From the NCBI GenBank assembly GCA_903913365.1, contig CAIWKW010000073.1, positions 1-10,412 of the forward strand: a stretch of DNA of 10,412 nucleotides, given 5' to 3'. Within the stretch, counting starts at the first letter, position 1, and each line of letters starts with the position of its first letter. Of the stretch, positions 6,602 through 10,412 are shown in pieces. A program made the translations under genes and the position numbers. The stretch is from Candidatus Doudnabacteria bacterium (GTDB lineage Bacteria > Patescibacteriota > Doudnabacteria > UBA920). The notes beneath the pieces are model-generated. The model was not told the DNA's origin. It made no database searches and was given only the letters and a program-made list of their open reading frames with translations.

Positions 6602-6636
6602 AAAGACCATCCCATTAAAGGATGGTTTTTGTTATT
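6602..6636 (+). terminator. Intrinsic terminator of the short transcript
   Basis: ACCATCC (6606-6612), a 7-nt loop, GGATGGT (6620-6626), then a T-run to 6630 and GTTATT. A-T pairs extend the stem outward to 6602/6630 with one G-U. This defines a transcript of about 315 nt from the promoter at 6281-6309. Confidence 0.8.
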
Positions 6637-6735
6637 AGCGACACAGGCAGTCCGGCCATTTAGGGCCGAGCGAGCCGAGGAGCTAATACAGGTTCAATAC
6701 TTCGGAGATATGCAGAGATTGAACCTTTATTTATG
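6637..6735 (+). repeat. Non-coding interval with two short inverted repeats
   Basis: There is no credible gene here. CGGCC (6653-6657) pairs with GGCCG (6664-6668) over a 6-nt loop, followed by a GC-rich, purine-rich stretch around 6666-6683 that differs in composition from its surroundings. AGGTTCAAT (6690-6698) pairs perfectly with ATTGAACCT (6718-6726) over a 19-nt loop. With the 20-bp repeat that follows, this makes three inverted repeats in about 145 bp. Their origin is unknown; it may be a repeat remnant. Confidence 0.45.
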
Positions 6736-6737
6736 GA

Positions 6738-6796
6738 TGAGCAAAGGTGCTCTTTGCTCAAAGCTAAAACTTAGTCGCAAAGAGCACCTTTGCTCA
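6738..6796 (+). repeat. Perfect 20-bp inverted repeat upstream of a membrane-protein gene
   Basis: Arms 6738-6757 and 6777-6796 are exact reverse complements across a 19-nt loop. Each arm also folds on itself: GAGCAAA (6739-6745) with TTTGCTC (6753-6759), and GCAAAG (6777-6782) with CTTTGC (6788-6793). Either one long hairpin or two short ones can form. No U-tract follows, so it is not a terminator. The right arm ends 3 bp before an extended -10 and covers the -35 position, so it could be an operator or a cruciform-forming site. Confidence 0.75.
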
Positions 6797-6798
6797 CA

Positions 6799-6807
6799 TG
6801 CTATAAT
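6799..6807 (+). promoter_or_regulatory. Extended -10 promoter for the GT-C-like gene
   Basis: TGCTATAAT: a perfect TATAAT with the upstream TG of extended -10 promoters. No convincing -35 is found at 16-18 bp; that position lies in the right arm of the 20-bp inverted repeat. Predicted start near 6814 gives a leader of about 22 nt. Confidence 0.6.
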
Positions 6808-6835
6808 GAATTTGTTTGATTAAAGATAGCCGATA

Positions 6836-8083
6836 ATGTCAAATTTCCTCAAAAAATACAGGGTTCCAATCCTCATTATTATTGCGGTTTTCATAATTAT
6901 TGCCCGCAAACCCGGCAATTTGTTTAATGCCCAATTTGTAGCCGAAGACGGCAAATACTGGTTCGCTGACTGTTACAACCTCGGCATAAGGTGCCTTTGG
7001 CTTCCTCAAGACGGCTACTTGCAAACAGTTTCAAGAGCGGGCGGACTGATATCTCTTGCTGTGCCATTTAGATATTCCCCCTTGGCAATGGCAATCTTGG
7101 CTTTGCTGATTCAGCTTCTCCCGGTAGTACTGCTTCTTTCCGATCGGCTGAAACAATTAAGCCCCAATTTTTGGATTAGAGCTTTTTTGGCTTTACTCTA
7201 CATTTTAATGCCCAATACCAACGGCTCATATTTATTTTTGACCTGCTCGCAGTGGTACTTGGCACTTTCGGCCGGACTCTTGGCGGCTTTTTCCGGCAAG
7301 CCGGAATGGAAATGGTTTGATAGATTTATAATTTTATTGTGCGGACTAAGCGGTCCGTTTGGAATTTTGTTGTTTCCAATTGGCTTACTCAAATGGCTAA
7401 ACACAAAAAAGAAAGATGATTTAATTGTTTTTCTGATTATTTTTTTAACAGCGCTGGCACAGCTTTGGTTAATTTTGAGCTTTAAATCAACAACACCACG
7501 CTTCCAAGGACATATTACTTGGTCCATTAAGGCAATTTATTCCGTATTAAATATTCAACTGGTTTGGAATCTTCTTCTTTCGCCAAAAATTTATTGGCTG
7601 CTGGCGTCAAAATTTAGAGCGTGGCACACAATTGCCGCTCTGCTTTCTTTGCCGGTATTTTTTATGGCTGCCTACTCCTTTTATAAAAACTCTTACCAAG
7701 CCAAATTATTTTACTTGTTTGCTTTCACAGCCGGCGCTGTTGGCATTATTTTCCCCATGGGCATAGACAGAAACAACTTATTTTACAATTTAGCCGTTAA
7801 TACCGAACAACTACGCTACTGGCTTATCCCAATGACTGTAATTTTAGCCAGTTTAGTTTATTGCGCCGGAACTTTGCGGCCAACAGCAATCAAATACGCA
7901 GGCAGGGGATACTTATTAATTTTGCTGATTGGCATTTTTTTTAGTTTTCGCTATCCTTCCATACCGGATTTTCATTTTTCGGATTACGCAAAACAGTTTA
8001 GCGTACTTAAACCCGGAGAAAAAATTGAAATACCAATGTTTCCTGTGCCTTCTTACTGGATAATGGATCTGACAAAAAGATGA
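6836..8083 (+). CDS. Polytopic membrane protein, GT-C glycosyltransferase-like
   Basis: 415 residues with about ten or eleven hydrophobic membrane segments (first at about 9-24, then about 81-101, 112-126, 132-152, 163-185, 194-214 and others to about 358-371). The first extracytoplasmic loop has FVAEDGKYWF (34-43) and QDGYLQTVSRAGG (58-70). This arrangement, an acidic EDG after helix 1 followed by GYL...R, recalls GT-C enzymes, which transfer sugars from polyprenyl-phosphate donors on the outer face. The C-terminal segment (KPGEKIEIPMFPVPSYWIM, 392-410) also resembles the ends of such proteins. The acceptor and sugar are unknown and I cannot name a family. No Shine-Dalgarno is evident. It ends with TGA just before a strong terminator and appears monocistronic. 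Confidence 0.75.
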   Translation: MSNFLKKYRVPILIIIAVFIIIARKPGNLFNAQFVAEDGKYWFADCYNLGIRCLWLPQDGYLQTVSRAGGLISLAVPFRYSPLAMAILALLIQLLPVVLLLSDRLKQLSPNFWIRAFLALLYILMPNTNGSYLFLTCSQWYLALSAGLLAAFSGKPEWKWFDRFIILLCGLSGPFGILLFPIGLLKWLNTKKKDDLIVFLIIFLTALAQLWLILSFKSTTPRFQGHITWSIKAIYSVLNIQLVWNLLLSPKIYWLLASKFRAWHTIAALLSLPVFFMAAYSFYKNSYQAKLFYLFAFTAGAVGIIFPMGIDRNNLFYNLAVNTEQLRYWLIPMTVILASLVYCAGTLRPTAIKYAGRGYLLILLIGIFFSFRYPSIPDFHFSDYAKQFSVLKPGEKIEIPMFPVPSYWIMDLTKR

Positions 8084-8102
8084 TTAGGTTTAATCTATAA
8101 GC

Positions 8103-8131
8103 AAAAACATCCGGCAAAACCGGATGTTTTT
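8103..8131. terminator. Strong intrinsic terminator, probably bidirectional
   Basis: A perfect 12-bp stem: AAAAACATCCGG (8103-8114), CAAAA loop, CCGGATGTTTTT (8120-8131). The A-run and T-run pair, so it can end transcription from either side. It closes the GT-C-like gene. Confidence 0.9.
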
Positions 8132-8143
8132 AAATTAGTTATT

Positions 8144-8172
8144 TTGACTTTAACCGCTATGTTGTGTAAGGT
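8144..8172 (+). promoter_or_regulatory. Likely promoter of the secreted-protein gene
   Basis: TTGACT (8144-8149), 17-bp spacer, TAAGGT (8167-8172). The -35 is near consensus. The -10 keeps only the most conserved positions (TA....T). It lies between a terminator and a gene with a good ribosome-binding site, which supports a promoter here. Confidence 0.4.
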
Positions 8173-8192
8173 TGCAGGGTAATGGAGGTTAT

Positions 8193-8825
8193 ATGAAACG
8201 CTTACCGCTCTTGTTTTTGTTTGCGGCCGGCTTTGCTTATCCGCAATCTGCCAATTCTGTACCGCAGTTTACAGAACTAAATTTCAAATCCAGACTGGAT
8301 TTGTACCTCAAACGTACCTATCTCGACCCAAGACGCCACATTTTGCTGCTTGGAGAAGTGGCGTTTGACGATTTTGCTTCCGTCGGAATTGAAAAATGGG
8401 GTTCGGGACTTTCCGGTTACGGCAAATCGCTAGCTCCGGTTTACGGCCAAAGAGTTATTAGTAATTCGGTTGAATTTTTGGCCGGCTCAATCATTGGCGA
8501 CGACGCCCGCTACAGGCCGTCGGCTTCCCACGGCTTTGTGAAAAGGGGATTGCACGCCGCAGTATCTACTTTTACCGCCAAAGATAGAAATGGGCACACT
8601 CAAATTGCCGCCTCCCGCATATTGGCAATAACTTTTGCAATGGTTGTTGCCAACCAGTGGCCACCACATCCCATGACCGGCTTAAAGCTGGGCGACGCTC
8701 TGCTGTTCAACGTAACGGACATGGCACAAAACAATCTTTTGACCGAGTTTACTCCGGAACTAAAAAGATTCGGCAATAAGCTTTGGCACAAAGCTCATCA
8801 TGCAAAAGCGCCAATTCATCCTTAA
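8193..8825 (+). CDS. Secreted protein of unknown function, Acidobacteriota-like family
   Basis: 210 residues from the ATG at 8193, chosen because GGAGG (8184-8188) precedes it and because the protein then begins with a clean signal peptide (MKRLPLLFLFAAGFAYPQSA). A TTG at 8172 would add seven residues and spoil the signal. The mature part contains EKWGSGLSGYGKSLAPVYGQ, then GDDARYRPSASHGFVKRGLH and a short helix with NQWPP. This matches my memory of a family common in Acidobacteriota with WGqGaeGYGkRf and GEDPRYfrS..GF.kRl motifs; its function is unknown to me. There is no lipobox or C-terminal anchor, so it is likely exported or outer-surface associated. Its presence beside patescibacterial genes may reflect lateral transfer. 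Family resemblance is from memory, not a search. Confidence 0.75.
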   Translation: MKRLPLLFLFAAGFAYPQSANSVPQFTELNFKSRLDLYLKRTYLDPRRHILLLGEVAFDDFASVGIEKWGSGLSGYGKSLAPVYGQRVISNSVEFLAGSIIGDDARYRPSASHGFVKRGLHAAVSTFTAKDRNGHTQIAASRILAITFAMVVANQWPPHPMTGLKLGDALLFNVTDMAQNNLLTEFTPELKRFGNKLWHKAHHAKAPIHP

Positions 8826-8864
8826 AATCCCCGAGAGCAAGTTGCTTTTCGGGGATTTCGTCTT
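8825..8864 (+). terminator. Hairpin terminator after the secreted-protein gene
   Basis: AAATCCCCGA (8825-8834) pairs with TCGGGGATTT (8849-8858) over a 14-nt loop that can form a small inner stem (AGC/GCT). It begins at the stop codon. The T-tract is short and interrupted (TTTCGTCTT), so efficiency is uncertain. Confidence 0.65.
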
Positions 8865-8865
8865 A

Positions 8866-8880
8866 TTGTCATTGCGAGCG
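8866..8880 (+). repeat. Possible remnant of a dispersed TCATTGCGAGCG repeat
   Basis: TTGTCATTGCGAGCG matches the start of a short dispersed repeat that I recall from several bacterial genomes, where it continues into AGCGAAGCAATC. Here the continuation is degraded. It is non-coding sequence between two convergent genes. Confidence 0.35.
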
Positions 8881-8907
8881 TAATACCGCGCAAAATAGCA
8901 GAGAACT

Positions 8908-9069
8908 CTACTTTTTACTCTGTTTCTTAATGGCTTTTTTCAATTTTGCAAAGCGCTTTTCCAAATCCATAACAATATCCAAATCCAAATTTTCGCCTTC
9001 AATGACCAAAATCTCCAATTCGTCCAGCGCCGCTTGCAAACCTTTAACTATAGCCGATTGTTTTTTCAT
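8908..9069 (-). CDS. 53-residue protein resembling exonuclease VII small subunit (XseB-like)
   Basis: Minus-strand ORF from ATG at 9069 to TAG at 8908. It starts MKKQSAIVKG. The core LQAALDELEILVIEGENLDL (11-30) followed by DIVMDLEKRFAKLKKA matches the two-helix XseB pattern (EaLaELEeIV..LE.GeLsLeeal.lyE.g..L...c), and it ends in a lysine-rich tail. XseB proteins are usually 60-85 residues, so this is short. If real, it would partner XseA, the single-stranded DNA exonuclease catalytic subunit; no xseA is in the window. An extended -10 (TGGTATAAT) lies 27 nt upstream, but no Shine-Dalgarno is visible. A small coiled-coil protein of another family is the alternative. Confidence 0.55.
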   Translation of the reverse strand: MKKQSAIVKGLQAALDELEILVIEGENLDLDIVMDLEKRFAKLKKAIKKQSKK

Positions 9070-9096
9070 AATTTTTTACATTAATTCTATTTTTTG

Positions 9097-9105
9097 ATTA
9101 TACCA
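9097..9105 (-). promoter_or_regulatory. Extended -10 promoter for the XseB-like ORF
   Basis: On the minus strand this reads TGGTATAAT, a consensus -10 with the extended TG. No good -35 is apparent. The predicted start gives a leader of about 20 nt. It is divergent from the tRNA promoter at 9147-9175. Confidence 0.5.
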
Positions 9106-9146
9106 TTAAAGTCCGGGGTTGTCGTATAAAGTTAAGCCTAAAACAC

Positions 9147-9175
9147 TTGCTTTATATTATCATTTCTAGTATAAT
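9147..9175 (+). promoter_or_regulatory. Promoter of the tRNA-fMet gene
   Basis: TTGCTT (9147-9152), 17-bp spacer, TATAAT (9170-9175). Predicted start near 9182, about 39 nt before the mature tRNA 5' end, leaving a leader for RNase P to remove. Confidence 0.75.
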
Positions 9176-9220
9176 CATTTAAGCTACTTCAGCCTCCGCT
9201 AAAACAAGCTAACGCAATGT

Positions 9221-9296
9221 CGCGGGATAGAGCAATTGGCAGCTCGCAAGGCTCATAACCTTGAGGTTCCCGGTTCGAGTCCGGGTCCCGCAACCA
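9221..9296 (+). tRNA. Initiator tRNA-fMet (CAT), CCA encoded
   Basis: A complete 76-nt cloverleaf. Initiator hallmarks are present: C1 faces A72 unpaired at the top of the acceptor (CGCGGGA with TCCCGCA), and the D stem has A11-T24. The anticodon loop is CTCATAA and the T arm CCCGG-TTCGAGT-CCGGG. The anticodon stem is CAAGG/CCTTG, so the three G-C pairs usual in bacterial initiators are reduced to A29-T41, G30-C40, G31-C39. Discriminator A73 and CCA are encoded (9293-9296). Confidence 0.97.
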
Positions 9297-9298
9297 AG

Positions 9299-9338
9299 CC
9301 AGTCCTTCATAATTGATATGGAGAATTGACTGGGTTTT
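9299..9338 (+). terminator. Terminator after tRNA-fMet
   Basis: CCAGTC (9299-9304) pairs with GACTGG (9328-9333), continued by CTTCAT with ATGGAG (9305-9310 with 9318-9323, one G-U) across a small bulge, then GTTTT. It begins 3 nt after the CCA, so the tRNA may be a single-gene transcript. Confidence 0.7.
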
Positions 9339-9359
9339 AACCTCAAATTCTAAAATCGT

Positions 9360-9390
9360 GACAGATTTTACCCTCTGTCGAGGGATTTTT
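9360..9390 (+). terminator. Second hairpin with overlapping alternative stem
   Basis: CCCTC (9371-9375), TGTC loop, GAGGG (9380-9384), then ATTTTT: a short intrinsic-terminator shape. GACAGA (9360-9365) can instead pair with TCTGTC (9374-9379), which uses bases of the first stem and loop. The two folds exclude each other. Confidence 0.5.
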
Positions 9391-9400
9391 GTTAAACTTA

Positions 9401-9440
9401 TGATCAAAACTGATCAACCACGGTCAATTTTGTTCAATCA
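9401..9440 (+). repeat. Four 10-bp units in phase upstream of the second tRNA
   Basis: TGATCAAAAC, TGATCAACCA, CGGTCAATTT and TGTTCAATCA begin at 9401, 9411, 9421 and 9431. Each has TCAA at the same place, one helical turn apart. They end 6 bp before the tRNA. Possible binding site for a factor gripping one DNA face, or chance in AT-rich DNA. Confidence 0.4.
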
Positions 9441-9446
9441 ATATTG

Positions 9447-9523
9447 GCCGGAGTAGCTCAGTTAGTTAGAGCGCGGGACTCATAAGCCCGAGGTCAGAGG
9501 TGCAATTCCTCTCTCCGGCACCA
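9447..9523 (+). tRNA. tRNA with CAT anticodon: elongator Met, or Ile2 (lysidine type)
   Basis: 77 nt. The acceptor GCCGGAG/CTCCGGC is fully paired, so this is not an initiator. Anticodon loop CTCATAA. Two oddities stand out: the base of the anticodon stem next to the loop is A31 facing G39 (CGGGA/GCCCG), and the T loop reads TGCAATT, with G where U55 (pseudouridine) is nearly universal. Position 4-5 is GG rather than the CC of E. coli Ile2, which leans toward Met, but sequence alone does not settle it. CCA is encoded. Confidence 0.93.
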
Positions 9524-9527
9524 AATA

Positions 9528-9576
9528 AGTTAAAAGTTACTTTATAAACTTTATAACTTTTTACTTTAAACTAAAC
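9528..9576 (+). repeat. AT-rich short-period repeat between two tRNA genes
   Basis: AGTTAAA and AGTTACT are followed by a perfect 9-bp tandem ACTTTATAA (9539-9547, 9548-9556), then heptamers ACTTTTT (9556-9562), ACTTTAA (9563-9569) and ACTAAAC (9570-9576). The last heptamer is identical to the final one of the GxxExxY left arm (4605-4611), and both are followed by one base and ATGG. The whole interval is an imperfect palindrome. No gene or terminator is present. Confidence 0.55.
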
Positions 9577-9579
9577 CAT

Positions 9580-9656
9580 GGGACCGTAGCTCAATTGGTT
9601 AGAGCACTCGCCTGTCACGCGAGAGGTTACGGGTTCGAGCCCCGCCGGTCCCGCCA
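9580..9656 (+). tRNA. tRNA-Asp (GTC), CCA encoded
   Basis: 77 nt. Acceptor GGGACCG/CGGTCCC, anticodon stem CTCGC/GCGAG with loop CTGTCAC (GTC), and discriminator G73, the Asp identity base. The T loop is the standard TTCGAGC. The outer T-stem pair is A49 facing C65. CCA is encoded at 9654-9656. Confidence 0.97.
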
Positions 9657-9667
9657 GAAAAAATTTA

Positions 9668-9717
9668 AACCCCGTTCCGCCTTTTGGCGGAACGGGGTTA
9701 TTAGTTACTTCTTTTTG
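9668..9717 (+). terminator. Terminator after tRNA-Asp
   Basis: A perfect 14-bp stem, AACCCCGTTCCGCC (9668-9681), TTTT loop, GGCGGAACGGGGTT (9686-9699), 11 nt after the CCA. The T-tract is delayed (TTAGTTACTTCTTTTT). It ends the tRNA cluster. Confidence 0.8.
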
Positions 9718-9756
9718 CAATAATCCTTCTTGGTTTGAACTTATCAATACTTTTTA

Positions 9757-9789
9757 AAACTCCCAGGGCACCAAGACAGGTACCCTGGG
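9757..9789 (-). terminator. Terminator of the minus-strand acidic ORF
   Basis: On the minus strand CCCAGGGTACC (9789-9779) pairs with GGTGCCCTGGG (9772-9762), 11 bp with one G-U, over a 6-nt loop, followed by AGTTTT. It lies 13 nt past the stop of the 46-residue ORF and faces the tRNA-Asp terminator. Confidence 0.75.
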
Positions 9790-9801
9790 TTACTGCGGGA
9801 T

Positions 9802-9942
9802 CTAGTGGATGATTTGCCCGGACGGATAAGCTCCGCGGCTTTCGTCGTCTTCCTCACTCCTTTCGTCCCCTGTGGGAACATTATCTCCGCTGGGAGCGTC
9901 ACCCGGCTTGGGTTCGCTAAATTCATCTGATGCAAAGGGCAT
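9802..9942 (-). CDS. 46-residue acidic, disordered protein
   Basis: The start is the ATG at 9942 because AAGGAGG lies 5 nt upstream (9954-9948), an ideal ribosome-binding site; the longer frame from 10002 would have none. The protein begins MPFASDEFSEPKPGDAPSGD, continues with an acidic run (DERSEEDDES, about 26-35) and ends GQIIH. It is rich in Pro, Gly, Ser, Asp and Glu, has no hydrophobic core or cysteines and is likely unstructured. Its own promoter and terminator make it a complete one-gene unit. I do not recognise it. Acidic disordered mini-proteins can be nucleic-acid mimics, chaperone-like or regulatory; none of these is shown here. Confidence 0.65.
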   Translation of the reverse strand: MPFASDEFSEPKPGDAPSGDNVPTGDERSEEDDESRGAYPSGQIIH

Positions 9943-9961
9943 CTCGGCCTCCTTCAGAAAT

Positions 9962-9989
9962 ATTATATACCAAAATATAAAACAATCAA
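9962..9989 (-). promoter_or_regulatory. Promoter of the acidic mini-protein
   Basis: Minus strand: TTGATT (9989-9984), 16-bp spacer, TATAAT (9967-9962). The predicted start falls close to the AAGGAGG, giving a very short leader. Confidence 0.55.
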
Positions 9990-10000
9990 TCGCATTGAAC

Positions 10001-10020
10001 ATTTGGGTTTATGCCCAAAT
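10001..10020. promoter_or_regulatory. Palindrome overlapping the rmuC promoter (operator-like)
   Basis: ATTTGGG (10001-10007) and CCCAAAT (10014-10020) are perfect inverted repeats with a 6-bp centre. The left half covers the -35 box of rmuC and the rest sits in the spacer, 11 bp from the -35 of the divergent gene. This is the usual layout of a repressor site. Confidence 0.5.
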
Positions 10021-10031
10021 TTTGATATAAT
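10003..10031 (+). promoter_or_regulatory. rmuC promoter with extended -10
   Basis: TTGGGT (10003-10008), 17-bp spacer, TATAAT (10026-10031) with an extended TG at 10023-10024. The ATG of rmuC is only 7 nt beyond the -10, where transcription itself should start. Confidence 0.75.
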
Positions 10032-10037
10032 GCATTT

Positions 10038-10412
10038 ATGCAAACAACAATTTTATACGTTATTATCATAGTACTTTTGGGCGGGTTTGTGGCTTTGGTT
10101 TATCTTATTTTGGATTTAAAAAAACAATCGCAAAAACCCCAGGATGATTCCAGTTTAAAGGTGATGATGGAATGGATGAAGGAAATTAAGCAGGGTACAG
10201 ACCAAACCAGGGTAGGAATGCAAAAATCCATTGACGAAACCAACAAGGCAATTAACGAGCGGCTTGATAACGCCGGAAGAGTAATTGCCGCTTTAACCAA
10301 GGAACTAGGCGGAATTTCGCAGGTAGGGCCGGACATTAGAAGACTGACAGAAACTTTGGCCAGCCCAAAACTCCGCGGAAACTTTGGCGAAGAAATGCTG
10401 GAAAATATGCTG
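10038..10412 (+). CDS. rmuC: RmuC family DNA recombination protein, 5' part
   Basis: 125 residues are visible and the frame is open to the window edge. An N-terminal membrane helix (about 4-26, ILYVIIIVLLGGFVALVYLI) is followed by a charged coiled-coil stretch (about 27-108), then SPKLRGNFGEEMLENML (109-125). The last matches the hallmark (S)PKxRGxWGExxLxxxL at the start of the RmuC nuclease-like core, with Phe in place of Trp. RmuC proteins limit inversions at short inverted repeats and are thought to act on DNA structures near the membrane. There is no Shine-Dalgarno, and the -10 box ends 6 nt before the ATG, so the message is probably leaderless. Confidence 0.92.
   Translation, partial: MQTTILYVIIIVLLGGFVALVYLILDLKKQSQKPQDDSSLKVMMEWMKEIKQGTDQTRVGMQKSIDETNKAINERLDNAGRVIAALTKELGGISQVGPDIRRLTETLASPKLRGNFGEEMLENML

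Noticed and set aside
6629..6823. 64-codon plus-strand open frame in the inverted-repeat region
   Set aside because: It spans two inverted repeats and runs into the downstream promoter, starts inside the terminator T-run and has no ribosome-binding site.
8081..8083. Recoded TGA (glycine) as in Gracilibacteria/Absconditabacteria
   Set aside because: Reading through this TGA would continue into a perfect 12-bp terminator hairpin, and no other gene in the window needs an in-frame TGA.
8172..8192. TTG start extending the secreted protein by seven residues
   Set aside because: The ATG at 8193 has GGAGG just upstream and gives a clean signal peptide; the TTG has neither.
8783..9097. 104-codon plus-strand open frame after the secreted-protein gene
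   Set aside because: Overlaps the end of that gene, a terminator hairpin, a repeat remnant and the opposite-strand XseB-like ORF; composition is Ser/Lys-rich noise.
9189..9407. 72-codon minus-strand open frame
   Set aside because: It is the antisense of tRNA-fMet and its terminator; such translations are common artefacts of tRNA genes.
1..10412. CRISPR array, rRNA gene or prophage
   Set aside because: No regularly spaced direct repeats with unique spacers of CRISPR size, no rRNA-like sequence and no phage structural genes were seen.

Overview
The window looks like a chromosome segment from an uncultivated, small-genome bacterium, most likely a Patescibacteria (CPR) member. This is inferred from the moderately AT-rich sequence, compact gene spacing, a one-domain CCA/poly(A)-type nucleotidyltransferase, a GxxExxY-family gene inside a housekeeping operon, and many short proteins of unknown function. 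No marker gene here fixes the lineage. TGA ends the membrane-protein gene at 8081-8083 just before a terminator, so a recoded-TGA lineage (Gracilibacteria/Absconditabacteria) is unlikely.

Region 1 (1-5500) is the F1 part of an ATP synthase operon in the usual order atpA, atpG, atpD, atpC. It follows the 3' end of an unrecognised gene and carries two extra genes. A strongly acidic 103-residue protein lies between atpG and atpD, with its ribosome-binding site in the end of atpG. A GxxExxY (PD-(D/E)XK-like) gene lies between atpD and atpC, framed by 32-bp inverted repeats that match at 29 of 32 positions. That makes a 461-bp cassette without a transposase. The arms are built on a 7-bp period (ACTnnnn), and similar heptamer runs occur without a gene in the atpA-atpG spacer and in a tRNA spacer.

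Region 2 (5500-8150) starts with a short nucleotidyltransferase gene. Its 3' end contains a near-consensus promoter (TTGACA, 17 bp, TAAAAT) for a short transcript: a structured leader of about 195 nt, a 21-residue lysine-rich ORF and a terminator. Next comes a cluster of inverted repeats, including a perfect 20-bp pair just upstream of an extended -10 promoter, and then a polytopic membrane protein resembling GT-C glycosyltransferases.

Region 3 (8150-9100) holds a secreted protein resembling a family I associate with Acidobacteriota, and on the minus strand a 53-residue XseB-like ORF.

Region 4 (9100-9700) is a tRNA cluster: initiator tRNA-fMet, a CAT-anticodon tRNA (elongator Met or Ile2) and tRNA-Asp, all with encoded CCA. 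It contains promoters, terminators and short repeats.

Region 5 (9700-10412) has a 46-residue acidic ORF on the minus strand with an ideal ribosome-binding site. It is divergent from the start of rmuC, which runs off the window. The rmuC promoter places the transcription start almost on its ATG, which suggests a leaderless message, and a perfect palindrome overlaps that promoter.
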